Shown: positions 1-8,572, counted from the stretch's first letter. The stretch: 64,000 bases of DNA from Corynebacterium aquilae DSM 44791 (GCF_001941445.1 NZ_CP009245.1:519992-583991), one strand, 5' to 3'. Numbers and translations: made by a program. The notes: a model not told the origin generated them from the letters alone.

Positions 1-279
1 GCAGCCGCCTGGGTTTTCGCCCCCAGTAAAGACGTGGCCGTCACCGCTACCACCCACGACGGCTACAGCGGGGTGCCACTGCACCCGGCGGCCGGAATCG
101 ACCTGGGGCCAGCCCGCGGGCCCATCCGGCACAACGGCCGCGGGGTGTTCACCCGGCGACTCGCGCAAGGCTATGCCGCCATCAACGTGGGCGAAGACAT
201 CTCCACCGTCGGCCCGCGCGGCCAAAGGGTCACCCTCACCCCGTTTCGCGGCTACCTGTGGGGCGCACCCGCCTGGTAA
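1..279 (+). CDS. C-terminal fragment of an unknown protein (5' end outside window)
   Basis: The frame is open from base 1 and ends in TAA after GYLWGAPAW, so this is the last 92 codons of a gene that starts upstream of the window. The visible part has no obvious membrane segment or catalytic motif. It alternates hydrophobic and polar stretches (RLAQGYAAINVGEDISTVG), which would suit a terminal beta-sandwich of an extracellular or carbohydrate-active enzyme, but that is only an impression. A strong hairpin follows at 323-367. Function unknown. Confidence 0.6.
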   Translation, partial: AAAWVFAPSKDVAVTATTHDGYSGVPLHPAAGIDLGPARGPIRHNGRGVFTRRLAQGYAAINVGEDISTVGPRGQRVTLTPFRGYLWGAPAW

Positions 280-322
280 CAAACAGCGAACACACAAAAG
301 AAAAACAGCCGGCATCACCGAC

Positions 323-367
323 AAAAAGCCCGCGGCGCGCACCCTGGGGTGGTGCGCCGCGGGCTTG
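323..367. terminator. Bidirectional hairpin terminator between convergent genes
   Basis: AAGCCCGCGGCGC (326-338) pairs with GCGCCGCGGGCTT (353/354-365), with an A-run on the left that reads as a T-run on the minus strand. It lies between the + gene ending at 279 and the - gene ending at 377, so it can serve both. Confidence 0.75.
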
Positions 368-376
368 TCATGCAGG

Positions 377-541
377 CTAGAAGGAGCTGTTCCAGGCGGA
401 CTGCGCCGTGGCCGCGGCGGCGGTGGGGGTGGCTGCGGCTTTGCGGCGCAGGTGAACCTCCAGGGGGATAAGCACCACGGCAGCCACCGCGATCATCACA
501 GCAATCAGGCACAGGGCAAAGCCGATGACGTCACTCAGCAT
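377..541 (-). CDS. Small single-pass membrane protein, 54 aa
   Basis: The start is the ATG at 541 (MLSDVIGFALCL) because a GAAGGAG ribosome site lies about 9 bases upstream; a longer frame to 565 has no such signal. Residues 4-28 form one hydrophobic helix (FALCLIAVMIAVAAVVLIP), followed by a basic, alanine-rich tail (RRKAAATPTAAAATAQ). The likely topology is N-out/C-in. Small membrane proteins of this type are common in corynebacteria and have no assigned function. It ends against the terminator at 323-367 and appears monocistronic. Confidence 0.65.
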   Translation of the reverse strand: MLSDVIGFALCLIAVMIAVAAVVLIPLEVHLRRKAAATPTAAAATAQSAWNSSF

Positions 542-698
542 GGGTGGTGCTCCTTCGCCCGACAATAGTGAAAAGTATGTGCATCAAAACGATCTATGCT
601 GTATGCACTATAGGACAGGGGTGGGGGCAATTTGAAGCTATCAACCTCGGGACAAGGGAAGTCTCAGCGAGTTTTTAACTTCCAGGCAGGTTGGCGTC

Positions 699-1109
699 CT
701 AGCGGGACTGGGTTGGCTGCGGGGGATTTTTGAACTCTTCCGGAACCGGCGCCTGGGATCCGGTGTGCACCAGGTAGAAACCAATGCCCATCATCACGGT
801 GATAACTCCACACAGCACGACCCGGGCGACCCGGGCGGGCCGCTGCTTGCGGGTGCTGTGGCGCAGCTGCACAAAAGACGCCACCACCACGATCAGCGGC
901 ACGGCGAACAGGAAGTACCAGCCCTGGAAGAAAATCACCACACACACCGCGGACGCCAACCACAGGGCGATGTCGATGGCGCTTTGCTTTTCGACCGCGG
1001 GTTGTGGTGCTTGGCCCTCGGAAGAATCGGCGCGGTGATTGTCGGCCGCGCCGAGCGGGGTGTTCGTGGCAGGTGAGTTCTGTGCGCGTTTTTTTGTGCG
1101 ACGACCCAT
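699..1109 (-). CDS. Hypothetical membrane protein, 136 aa
   Basis: I chose the ATG at 1109 (MGRRTKKRAQNSPATN); an upstream in-frame ATG at 1154 gives a less likely leader. The N-terminus is basic and polar (about 50 residues), followed by two adjacent hydrophobic segments (IALWLASAVCVVIFF and FLFAVPLIVVVASFV), an Arg/Lys-rich linker and a third helix (VVLCGVITVMMGIGFYL). The short tail ends in PPQPTQSR. The layout suggests a three-helix inner-membrane protein with a cytoplasmic N-terminus. I do not recognise the family. It lies downstream of metI on the same strand but beyond metI's terminator. Confidence 0.65.
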   Translation of the reverse strand: MGRRTKKRAQNSPATNTPLGAADNHRADSSEGQAPQPAVEKQSAIDIALWLASAVCVVIFFQGWYFLFAVPLIVVVASFVQLRHSTRKQRPARVARVVLCGVITVMMGIGFYLVHTGSQAPVPEEFKNPPQPTQSR

Positions 1110-1219
1110 GGTGTGCTGCTTTCGATCGGAAAAAACGGGGTGATGCGCTGCCACGTTGTGGCCCGCAGGTGCAACTGTAGTCGGTGCAGGTATCGGTGGC
1201 AGGTGGTGGGGCAGGGCCT

Positions 1220-1269
1220 AAAAAACCACCCGGGCTTGCCCCCTGGGGAAGGGGAGGAGCCGGGGTGGT
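1220..1269 (-). terminator. Rho-independent terminator of the metNI transcript
   Basis: Read on the minus strand, ACCACCCCGGCT pairs with AGCCCGGGTGGT (11 of 12 positions) and is followed by TTTTTTAG. It sits 22 bases after the metI stop codon. Confidence 0.8.
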
Positions 1270-1290
1270 GTGCGCGGGTTATGCGGGACG

Positions 1291-1968
1291 CTAGCGGCGC
1301 ATGATCTTCTTCGACAGCCAGTTGCCGAACAGCTGGGCGATTTGCACGATGATGATGATCACCGCGGTGGCCACCCAGGTGACGTTCCAGTCGAAGGCCT
1401 GGTAGCCGTAGACGATGGCGAAGTTGCCCAGGCCACCGCCGCCGACGTAGCCGGCCATGGCGGACATGTCGACAACCGCGATAAATGCGAAGGTGTAGCC
1501 GAGGATCAGCGGGCCTAGGGTTTCCGGAATGATCACGGTGCGGATGATCTGCCAGGGGCTAGCGCCCATGGCGCGGGCGGCTTCCACCACGCCGGGGTCC
1601 AGGGACACCAGGTTTTGCTCCACGATGCGGGCGATGCCGAAGGAGGCGGCGACGATCATGACGAACAGGGCGGCGTTGGTGCCGATGGTGGTGCCGACCA
1701 CCCCGCGGGTGACGGGGCCCAGGGCTGCCAGCAAGATGATGAAGGGGATGGGTCGGACGAAGTTGACCACCACGTTCAAAACCGTGTAGAGCGCCTTGTT
1801 GCGCAGGATGCCTTGCTCGCGGGTGGTGTAGAGCAGCATGCCGAGTGCCAGGCCGATGAAGCCGGCGATGATGAGGGTGCCGACCACCATGTACAGGGTG
1901 GTCCAGACTGCTTCTTCCAGTTTGGGGGTGAGGCGATCCCAGTTTGCCGCCAAGATTGTGGTGGTCAT
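1291..1968 (-). CDS. metI: D-methionine ABC transporter permease MetI
   Basis: This 225-residue protein is the inner-membrane channel of the MetNIQ importer for D- and L-methionine. It has about five hydrophobic helices and a clear EAA coupling loop (EAARAMGASPWQIIRTVIIP, roughly residues 132-151), the segment that docks on the ATPase MetN. The length matches the family (about 220). Its ATG overlaps the metN stop codon by four bases (ATGA), so translation is coupled. The gene is last in metQ-metN-metI and is followed by a terminator. The operon has McbR-type operator sequences upstream of metQ, which fits control by sulfur supply. Confidence 0.93.
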   Translation of the reverse strand: MTTTILAANWDRLTPKLEEAVWTTLYMVVGTLIIAGFIGLALGMLLYTTREQGILRNKALYTVLNVVVNFVRPIPFIILLAALGPVTRGVVGTTIGTNAALFVMIVAASFGIARIVEQNLVSLDPGVVEAARAMGASPWQIIRTVIIPETLGPLILGYTFAFIAVVDMSAMAGYVGGGGLGNFAIVYGYQAFDWNVTWVATAVIIIIVQIAQLFGNWLSKKIMRR

Positions 1969-3026
1969 CGCAAGATCTCCTCGCAGTCGGTGGTGGTTGA
2001 GAGTTGTTCGTAGAAGCCCTGGACGGCATCCTCATCGCCGGTCAGACGGACGGTGACCTTGCCGAAGCTGTGCTTCTGCAGGGTGGTGATGCCACCGTGC
2101 ACGATGGAAATCCGGGCGCCGGCTTCGCGGGCTTTGGCGGCGGCGGCGAAGAAGCCGGATTCCTCGGTGAGGTTCACGGTGAACAGGCGGCCGTCCTTGG
2201 CCAGCAGGTCATCGGCTTCGACGACGTCGGGGGTGTTGCGCAGGGAGGTCGCGACGAAGCGGGCGGCAACGTCGGTCTGCGGGTTGGAGAACACGTCGTA
2301 GACGCTGCCGTATTCGACGATGCGGCCGTTTTCCATCACCGCAACCTTGTCGGCGATGGAGCGCACCACGTCCATTTCGTGGGTGATGACCACGATGGTG
2401 ATGCCGAGTTCCTTGTTGACTTTGCGCAGCAGCTTGAGGACTTCGTGGGTGGTGTCCGGGTCCAGCGCGGAGGTCGCCTCGTCGGCGAGTAGCAGGGCGG
2501 GGTTGGTGGCCAGTGCGCGGGCGATGCCGACGCGCTGTTTTTGGCCGCCGGATAGTTGCTCCGGGTAGTTGTTGCCCTTGTCGCCCAGGCCCACGAATTC
2601 CAGCAGTTCCGCTACTCGCTTGTCGCGCTGTGCTTTGGGCATGCCCGCCAGTTTCAGCGGGTAGGCGACGTTGCCGGCGGCGGTGCGGGAGGACAGCAGG
2701 TTGAACTGCTGGAAAATCATGCCGATGCCGCGGCGCAGCGTGCGTAGCTGTTTTTCGGGCATGCCGACGACGTTGTGCTCGCCGACGTACAGCTCGCCGC
2801 TGGTGGGGGTGTCCAGCCCGTTGATCATGCGCACGAGCGTGGATTTACCGGCGCCGGAGTAGCCGATGATGCCGATGACTTCGCCGGGTTCAACGGTGAG
2901 GTTGATGCCTTTGAGTGCCTCGGTGCGGTGGCCGCCGTTGTCGAAGACCTTGGTGAGGTTTTTGAATTCGACGCGGGTGCCACCGTGGGTGGTGCTCGCG
3001 CTGGGGGAGTTGGTGGGTGTGGCCAC
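1965..3026 (-). CDS. metN: Methionine ABC transporter ATPase MetN
   Basis: The 353-residue protein energises methionine import. It shows Walker A (GYSGAGKSTLVRMI), the ABC signature (LSGGQKQRVGIARAL), Walker B (LLLADEATSALD) and the switch histidine (VVITHEMDVV). About 75 C-terminal residues (from FTVNLTEESGFF onward) form the ACT-like NIL domain that senses methionine and inhibits transport in known MetN proteins. I chose the GTG at 3026 because GGAAGAG lies just upstream and the extra N-terminal residues of the longer frame (to 3104) are Arg/Pro-rich and unlike MetN. A 190-base gap with a large hairpin separates it from metQ. Confidence 0.93.
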   Translation of the reverse strand: MATPTNSPSASTTHGGTRVEFKNLTKVFDNGGHRTEALKGINLTVEPGEVIGIIGYSGAGKSTLVRMINGLDTPTSGELYVGEHNVVGMPEKQLRTLRRGIGMIFQQFNLLSSRTAAGNVAYPLKLAGMPKAQRDKRVAELLEFVGLGDKGNNYPEQLSGGQKQRVGIARALATNPALLLADEATSALDPDTTHEVLKLLRKVNKELGITIVVITHEMDVVRSIADKVAVMENGRIVEYGSVYDVFSNPQTDVAARFVATSLRNTPDVVEADDLLAKDGRLFTVNLTEESGFFAAAAKAREAGARISIVHGGITTLQKHSFGKVTVRLTGDEDAVQGFYEQLSTTTDCEEILR

Positions 3027-3070
3027 GGGGAACTCTTCCGTTTTTACTGGTGGTGGTTGGGTGCAGCAGC

Positions 3071-3143
3071 GCGCGCCCGGCCGTCGGCGGGAGCGTTTCC
3101 TCACCAGTTGGGTGGGGTGCTGCTCAGCCGGCGGCGGGCGCGC
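3071..3143 (-). other. Large intercistronic hairpin between metQ and metN
   Basis: GCGCGCCCG (3071-3079) pairs with CGGGCGCGC (3135-3143), and the inner arms CCGTCGGC and GCCGGCGG pair at 7 of 8 positions. There is no T-run, so this is more likely an RNA stabiliser or partial attenuator separating the highly expressed binding protein from the transporter genes than a full terminator. That role is inferred. Confidence 0.5.
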
Positions 3144-3216
3144 GGAAGCTTTCGCGAAAAGACTGTGCTTACCCCGACTTTTTGGGGGCGTGCAGCCTTA
3201 AGCCGGGGTGGGGTGG

Positions 3217-4110
3217 TTACTTGCCGTCTTTTTCGGCGGCCTCGAGCTTGTCGAGGATGGCCTGCAGCTCGGAGGCGGGGCGGCGGACCGGTACGGAGGT
3301 GCCGTCGGTGTCCTCAGCCTGTGCCTTTTCGACCTCGGGGGTCTGGTAGATCTCGATGAACTTCTTCAGCGCCTCGGAGTTGGCGTCGTCTTCGCGGGCG
3401 GCGATGACGTTGATGTAGGGCTCGGCGGCCTCGGAGTTCGGGTCGTCCTTGTAGGCGGCGGAGCTGGCCTGGATGCCGGCGCGGCCGAGGAAGTTGTTGT
3501 TAATGATGGCGGGCTTGCCTTCGCCGTAGGCGACGGGGGTTTGCTCGGCGGCCAGCGGGTTGACCTTCACCTTGGACTTCGCCTCGTCGATGTCGGCGGG
3601 GGTCGGGGTGATCAGGCCTTCTTCCTTCAGGGTCAGCAGGCCGGCGCCGACGAGCACGTTAATGGCGCGACCCTGGTTGGAGGGGTCGTTCGGGATGGCG
3701 ACGGTTTCGCCCTCGATGCCATCAATGTTGTCGTGGCCCTTCCAGAACAGCGACAGCGGCACAATGTAGGTGGAGGCCACCGGCACCAGGTGCTGGTTTT
3801 CGCCCACGTTGTAGCCGGCGAGGAACTTCAGGTGCTGGAAAGCGTTGGCGTCGATGGTGCCTTCGGCCAGGGCCTTGTTGGGGGTGGTGTAGTCGGAGAA
3901 ATCGACGACGTCGAGGTCGAGGCCGTTCTTTTTGGCTTCGTCTTCGATAACGTCCCATGCCTTGGAGCCGGCCTCGGTGGTGCCGACCTTCAAAGACAGC
4001 TTCTGGTCGGAGCCGGAAGCGTCGCTGGAGCCGGAGTCGTTAGAGCAGGCGACGAGGGAGAAAGAAAGGGCGCCGGCCAGGGCCAGGGAGCCAAACTTGC
4101 GGAGGTTCAT
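3217..4110 (-). CDS. metQ: Methionine-binding lipoprotein MetQ
   Basis: This 297-residue lipoprotein captures methionine outside the membrane and delivers it to MetNI. The N-terminus is a lipoprotein signal (FGSLALAGALSFSLVAC) with lipobox LVAC at about residues 19-22. The mature protein is an NlpA/MetQ-family binding protein: KVGTTEAGSKAWDVIEDEA at the start, DFSDYTTPNKALAEGTIDAN, and NDPSNQGRAINVL are family-typical. It is the first gene of metQNI, with the start at the ATG at 4110. At least two McbR-like operators lie 106-185 bases upstream, so derepression under sulfur limitation is likely. Confidence 0.93.
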   Translation of the reverse strand: MNLRKFGSLALAGALSFSLVACSNDSGSSDASGSDQKLSLKVGTTEAGSKAWDVIEDEAKKNGLDLDVVDFSDYTTPNKALAEGTIDANAFQHLKFLAGYNVGENQHLVPVASTYIVPLSLFWKGHDNIDGIEGETVAIPNDPSNQGRAINVLVGAGLLTLKEEGLITPTPADIDEAKSKVKVNPLAAEQTPVAYGEGKPAIINNNFLGRAGIQASSAAYKDDPNSEAAEPYINVIAAREDDANSEALKKFIEIYQTPEVEKAQAEDTDGTSVPVRRPASELQAILDKLEAAEKDGK

Positions 4111-4215
4111 GATGTCAGTGTCCTTCGGTGATTAATTGGGGTGTTGTTTGCTGCTGGCTATTGGGATGTCGGGGTGGGCTGCTGATTGTGATTGCCTGCC
4201 GCCTGCCGACAAAAG

Positions 4216-4231
4216 TAGACAGAGCTTTCTA
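4216..4231 (-). promoter_or_regulatory. McbR-type operator (TAGAC-N6-TTCTA)
   Basis: TAGACAGAGCTTTCTA matches the C. glutamicum McbR consensus TAGAC-N6-GTCTA at 9 of 10 arm bases. McbR is the TetR-type repressor of methionine and cysteine genes, so a site upstream of metQ makes biological sense. The mcbR gene itself is not in the window. Confidence 0.65.
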
Positions 4232-4265
4232 GTTCGGTGGGAACTCTAGCACCGCGCAGCGATTG

Positions 4266-4281
4266 TGTACAGCTCTGTCTA
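4266..4281 (-). promoter_or_regulatory. McbR-type operator (TGTAC-N6-GTCTA)
   Basis: TGTACAGCTCTGTCTA matches TAGAC-N6-GTCTA at 8 of 10 arm bases, with a perfect right arm. The spacer AGCTCT also occurs in the second site upstream of metY. Confidence 0.65.
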
Positions 4282-4295
4282 AACCGCTTCGTCTA
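4280..4295 (-). promoter_or_regulatory. Overlapping McbR-type operator (TAAAC-N6-GTCTA)
   Basis: This third copy, with a perfect GTCTA arm and TAAAC on the left, shares two bases with the previous site. Closely packed sites suggest cooperative binding, which is inferred. Confidence 0.45.
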
Positions 4296-4520
4296 GTAGG
4301 TCGTATTTACACCATGTTTTGCGCAGCGTGCAGGCCCTTTTTGACCCCTGTCACAGTGGGGCGAAAAGCGCCTTATCTCCACGCTTTGACGCGGAAGTTT
4401 TCATGCATGCACACGCGCCTGTGCGGGGGCTGGGATGATGGGGGCTTGCCGGGTTTTGGGTGGGGGAGTTTTTGGGCAACTGGGACAGTGTCGCGGGTGG
4501 GGCGGGGGCTTGAGAGAGAT

Positions 4521-4536
4521 TCGATTATGTGTGCGA
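4521..4536 (+). promoter_or_regulatory. LexA-like SOS box upstream of dnaE2
   Basis: TCGATTATGTGTGCGA matches the C. glutamicum LexA consensus TCGAAMANNTGTTCGA at all but three defined positions. It lies inside a longer perfect inverted repeat, GATTCG (4518-4523) and CGAATC (4534-4539), and ends 21 bases before the dnaE2 ATG. DnaE2 is SOS-induced in other actinobacteria, so repression by LexA is expected. Confidence 0.6.
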
Positions 4537-4557
4537 ATCGCTGTTAGGGTGTGAGGC

Positions 4558-7500
4558 ATGGACTTTGAGCAGCGGCCCTTGGGGATTAATGGGCGCGGCG
4601 TGAGCTGGCGGGAGATTAACGACCTGCTCTCGGGTAAGAATATCGGCCCCCTCGTTCCGATAGAACACCTGGGCAAAGGTGATAAAACCACATCTTCTAC
4701 GCACAAACGAGCAAGTGGTGGCGCGGATGCGCGCGGCCCCCGGTTTGCGGAACTACACGCCTATTCCTCCTACTGCTTCATGAAGGGCGCCTCCAGCCCG
4801 GAAGAATTTATCGAACAAGCGTCCATACTTGGGCTGGAGGCAATCGCCCTGATCGATATCGACGGGTTCTATGGGGCGGCCCGCACCGCGGAAGCCGCCG
4901 CAGAGTTCGGCGTGAACACCGTCTACGGCGTCGAACTAACGCTAGGTTCGGCCACCCTGACCCTGCTATGCCGCGGGGTGGAAGGCTACCGGGCGCTCAG
5001 CCACATCATCACCGACGCCCACATGGCCGGCGGGGAAAAAGGCGTGACCCGCTACCCACCCTTGGATGAGATTGCCGCCCGCTGCCACAACACAGTATTC
5101 GCCGTGGCCTGCGAACAATGGTTAGGCCCGGTGGCCGCAGACATCAAACTCAGCGCCGAACAAGACAGCGCGATTGCGCGCGCCGGGCAGCACAGCGGCA
5201 TCGCCGCCCTGGTGGAAGCGTTCGGCAAGGACGCCGTGGTAGTACAACTTCCCGCCCGCATGCTCCCCGAAGACGCGGACCTCCACCTCCAGTTGCGCCG
5301 TCAAGCACACCAATGGGGGCTGCGGATGTTCTTAAGCGGCCGCCCCCAAGCCGCCCTAAAAGAACACACCCACCTGGCGGCGGCGAAAAATTCCCTCGCG
5401 CGCCGCGAAAGCCTGGAGCAAGCCCACGGGCAGCTGCACCCCATGGGGGCCACCTGGCTAGTCGACGGGGCAACGCTTGCCGCCCGACACCCGGACTGCA
5501 TCGACGCGATCGCCACAACCGTCGAATTAGCCGCACAGTGCGCATTCGAGCTAGAACTAGTCGCCCCCCAGCTGCCACCCTTTAACACCCCCGAAGGCTT
5601 CGACGAGTACTCCTGGCTGGAAAAACTCACCTTGGAAAGGATGACTGCCCGCTACGCCAGCCGCACCGCGGATATTCGCGCCGCCGCCCACACCCAAGTC
5701 CAACACGAACTACGCATCATCCGGCAGCTGGCATTTCCGGGATACTTCCTCATCGTGTGCGACCTGGTCGACTTTTGCCGGGACAACAACATCTTGTGCC
5801 AGGGGCGCGGCTCCGCGGCGAACTCCGCCGTGTGCTTCTCCTTAGGAATCACCAACGTAGAACCCATCAGCAACGGATTGCTGTTTGAGCGTTTCCTCTC
5901 CCCAGACCGCGACGGCCCACCCGACATCGATATCGACATCGAATCAGGCCGCCGCGAAGAAGTCATCCAATACGCCTACCGCCGCTACGGGCGCGACAAC
6001 GCCGCCCAAGTCGCCAACGTGATGACCTACCGCCGAAAAGGCGCGATACGCGACGCGGCACGCGCACTGGGCTACCCGCAAGGCGCCTGCGACGCCTTCA
6101 GCGCCGGGCGGGCCGAACCACCCCACCGCGTCGAAGAGCTGGCAGAACAATTCCTCAACCACCCCCGCCATCTAGGAATCCATTCCGGCGGCATGGTGAT
6201 CTGCGACCGCCCCATCGCCGAGGTCGTGCCCTGCGAATGGGCCCGCAAAAAAGACCGCTCAGTCGTGCAATGGGACAAAGACGACTGCGCCTGGGCGGGC
6301 CTGGTCAAATTCGACCTGCTAGGCCTGGGCATGCTGGAAGCACTCCACCACACCCTCGACCTGATCGCCCAGCACCGCGGGGACCACATCAACCTTTGGG
6401 AACTCGACTGCGCCGACCCCAAGGTCTACGACATGCTCTCCCGCGCCGACGCAGTCGGAGTCTTTCAAGTGGAATCCCGCGCCCAAATGGCCACCCTCCC
6501 ACGACTAAAACCACGAGTCTTTTTCGACCTGGTCGTCGAAGTCGCCCTCATCCGGCCCGGCCCCATCCAAGGCGGCAGCGTGCACCCCTACATCCGGCGC
6601 CGCAACGGCCTCGAAGAAGTCACCTACGACCACCCCTGCCTCGAGCCGGCCCTGGAAAAAACCCTGGGCATCCCCCTATTCCAAGAACAGCTCATGCAAA
6701 TCGCCAAAGACGCCGCCGGGTTTTCCGGCGCCGAAGCCGACAGCCTGCGGCGCGCCATGGGGTCGAAACGCTCCCCAGAAAAAATGGCCCGCCTGAAAAA
6801 ACGCTTCTACCAAGGGCTAGAAAGCACCCAAGGCATCACCGGGGACACCGCAGATTTGCTATGGACAAAAATGGTGGCCTTCGCCGCCTACGGATTCCCG
6901 GAATCGCACTCCCAATCCTTCGCCTCCCTGGTGTACTTCTCCGCCTGGCTGAAGTACTACTACCCGGCAGAATTCTGCGCCGGCCTGCTCCGCGCCCAAC
7001 CCATGGGCTTCTACTCCCCCCAATCCCTCATCGCGGACGCCCGCCGCCACGCAGTCACCATCCTGCCCATCGATATCGCAACCTCCGACACCAGCGCCGA
7101 CAGCCCCAACGGGGCCATCCGATTAGGCTTCGACCTCGTCAAAGGCCTAGGCGAAAAAGCCGCAGAAAGAATCGTCGCGGCCCGCGCACAGGCCCCCTTT
7201 GTCTCCGTGGCAGACGTGGCGCGCCGGGCGGACCTCAACGTCGCCCAGCTGGAAGCCCTGTCGCGGGCGGGCGCATTCGACAGCCTCAACCTCAGCCGCC
7301 GCCAAGCGCTGTGGGAGTCCGGTGTTGCCGCCACGGAAAAAGACACCATGCTGCCCGGTTTGCGCGCCATTGAGGCGCCCAGTCTCCCCGGGATGAACGC
7401 CTTCGAACTGCTAGCCACCGACATCTCCAGCACCGGGGTCAGCCCCACACAGCAGCCGATGGAGTTGCTGCGCGAACGATTGCAGGACGCGGGCATCCTG

Positions 7501-7812
7501 GCCGCCGCCGACCTGCCGGCAGTTGCGGATGGCACCCGGGTGCGTATCGCCGGGATCGTCACCCACCGCCAACGCCCCCAGACCGCCCAAGGCACCATCT
7601 TTTTTGGAGTGGAAGACGAAACCGGGCTGATGAACGTGGTTGTCACCCCAGGGCTGTGGGAGCACTACAAAGTGCTGGCCCGCACCGCGAAAGCCCTCAT
7701 CATTCGCGGGGTGGTGCGTAACGCCAGCGGGGCGGTCACCATCACCGCCGACAAGCTGGAACCGCTGCCGGTGGGGCAGTGGCTTTCGACCGGCTCCCGC
7801 GATTTCCGCTAA
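4558..7812 (+). CDS. dnaE2: Error-prone DNA polymerase DnaE2 (ImuC)
   Basis: This 1084-residue C-family polymerase performs mutagenic lesion bypass with ImuA'/ImuB and the beta clamp in actinobacteria. The N-terminal PHP domain begins near residue 62 (FAELHAYSSYCFMKGAS, then IALIDIDGFYGAARTAEAA). The catalytic palm carries the acidic motif PDIDIDIE near residue 453. The C-terminal OB-fold is visible near residues 1000-1035 (RIAGIVTHRQRP and FFGVEDETGLMNVVV). The length fits DnaE2 rather than replicative DnaE (about 1180). A LexA-like box lies directly upstream. The ImuA'/ImuB partners are not in the window. Some 60 extra residues precede the PHP domain, so a start further in cannot be excluded. 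Confidence 0.93.
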   Translation: MDFEQRPLGINGRGVSWREINDLLSGKNIGPLVPIEHLGKGDKTTSSTHKRASGGADARGPRFAELHAYSSYCFMKGASSPEEFIEQASILGLEAIALIDIDGFYGAARTAEAAAEFGVNTVYGVELTLGSATLTLLCRGVEGYRALSHIITDAHMAGGEKGVTRYPPLDEIAARCHNTVFAVACEQWLGPVAADIKLSAEQDSAIARAGQHSGIAALVEAFGKDAVVVQLPARMLPEDADLHLQLRRQAHQWGLRMFLSGRPQAALKEHTHLAAAKNSLARRESLEQAHGQLHPMGATWLVDGATLAARHPDCIDAIATTVELAAQCAFELELVAPQLPPFNTPEGFDEYSWLEKLTLERMTARYASRTADIRAAAHTQVQHELRIIRQLAFPGYFLIVCDLVDFCRDNNILCQGRGSAANSAVCFSLGITNVEPISNGLLFERFLSPDRDGPPDIDIDIESGRREEVIQYAYRRYGRDNAAQVANVMTYRRKGAIRDAARALGYPQGACDAFSAGRAEPPHRVEELAEQFLNHPRHLGIHSGGMVICDRPIAEVVPCEWARKKDRSVVQWDKDDCAWAGLVKFDLLGLGMLEALHHTLDLIAQHRGDHINLWELDCADPKVYDMLSRADAVGVFQVESRAQMATLPRLKPRVFFDLVVEVALIRPGPIQGGSVHPYIRRRNGLEEVTYDHPCLEPALEKTLGIPLFQEQLMQIAKDAAGFSGAEADSLRRAMGSKRSPEKMARLKKRFYQGLESTQGITGDTADLLWTKMVAFAAYGFPESHSQSFASLVYFSAWLKYYYPAEFCAGLLRAQPMGFYSPQSLIADARRHAVTILPIDIATSDTSADSPNGAIRLGFDLVKGLGEKAAERIVAARAQAPFVSVADVARRADLNVAQLEALSRAGAFDSLNLSRRQALWESGVAATEKDTMLPGLRAIEAPSLPGMNAFELLATDISSTGVSPTQQPMELLRERLQDAGILAAADLPAVADGTRVRIAGIVTHRQRPQTAQGTIFFGVEDETGLMNVVVTPGLWEHYKVLARTAKALIIRGVVRNASGAVTITADKLEPLPVGQWLSTGSRDFR

Positions 7813-7836
7813 ACCTTTAGTCCCTGTGGTGGGGGG

Positions 7837-7858
7837 AGGGCTTTCCCCCAAAAGCCCT
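7837..7858 (+). other. Hairpin after dnaE2
   Basis: AGGGCTTT and AAAGCCCT form a perfect 8-bp stem with a 6-base loop, 25 bases after the dnaE2 stop codon. It has no T-run, so it is at most a weak or factor-dependent terminator. Confidence 0.4.
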
Positions 7859-7894
7859 GTCGCAGGTCTTAGGTGTCCTTTATGCTCGGTAGCC

Positions 7895-8572
7895 ATGGAA
7901 CAGCGCACCCCTGCCGAACACCCCGACCAGGACAATCACGGCAACCAGGCCGATCAGTCCGCCCGGCTAGATCCGCCCGTGCCACCAGCGGCTGCGCCGG
8001 CCGGAACCACCCCCGCGGGCCCACCGCAGGCTGTGCCGGCGGCTACCACCCCACCTGCGGCCCAGCCGCTTCAGCAGCCGCCGGTGTGCCACCGCGGCCC
8101 GGGGGACATGGTGCCGGTGAGCCCGAAGCTGACGTTTGTGCGCTACATCAACACAGTGGGGTGGCTGCTTGTCCTGGCGGCAATCGGGGTGGCCGTGATG
8201 GTCTTTTCCGACCAGAGCTTCACGACGTGGTGGGTGCAGTTGATCGCAGCCGGGTTTGTGGCCCTGGTGGTGTGGCAGCTGTGGCTGATTCCCCGCCAGG
8301 TGAAAAACACCGCCTGGTTTGAGGAAGAAGACGAATTGCTGATCACCAAGGGCAAACTGTGGCACACCTTCACCGTGGTGCCCTACGGGCGGATCCAGTT
8401 CGTCGACGTCAGCGCCGGCCCGGTGCTGCGGGCCTTCGGCCTGAAAACAGTGGAGCTGCACACCGCCTCGGCCACCAGTGATTCCACCATTCCTGGACTG
8501 GAAGCAGCGCAGGCGGATGCGCTGCGCGACCGGTTGGCGATGAAAGCCCGCGAGAGGATGAGTGGCCTATGA
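7895..8572 (+). CDS. PH domain-containing membrane protein (YdbS-like)
   Basis: The start is the ATG at 7895 (MEQRTPAEHPDQ), giving 225 residues. A Pro/Ala/Gln-rich N-terminal segment of about 75 residues precedes two membrane helices (INTVGWLLVLAAIGVAVMVF and LIAAGFVALVVWQLWLI). A bacterial PH domain (bPH2, formerly DUF304) follows: DELLITKGKLWHTFTVVPYG, then RIQFVDVSAGPVLRAFGL. The last codon overlaps the next gene by four bases (ATGA). YdbS/YdbT pairs occur together in many Gram-positives; their function is not settled, and resistance to membrane-active agents has been proposed for some. Confidence 0.85.
   Translation: MEQRTPAEHPDQDNHGNQADQSARLDPPVPPAAAPAGTTPAGPPQAVPAATTPPAAQPLQQPPVCHRGPGDMVPVSPKLTFVRYINTVGWLLVLAAIGVAVMVFSDQSFTTWWVQLIAAGFVALVVWQLWLIPRQVKNTAWFEEEDELLITKGKLWHTFTVVPYGRIQFVDVSAGPVLRAFGLKTVELHTASATSDSTIPGLEAAQADALRDRLAMKARERMSGL

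Larger units (their letters stand above)
4111..4557. other. Divergent intergenic region between metQ and dnaE2
   Basis: This 447-base region carries the regulatory signals for both genes: three overlapping or adjacent McbR-like half-site pairs (4216-4295) on the metQ side and a LexA-like box (4521-4536) on the dnaE2 side. I see no small gene with a convincing ribosome site in it. Confidence 0.7.
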
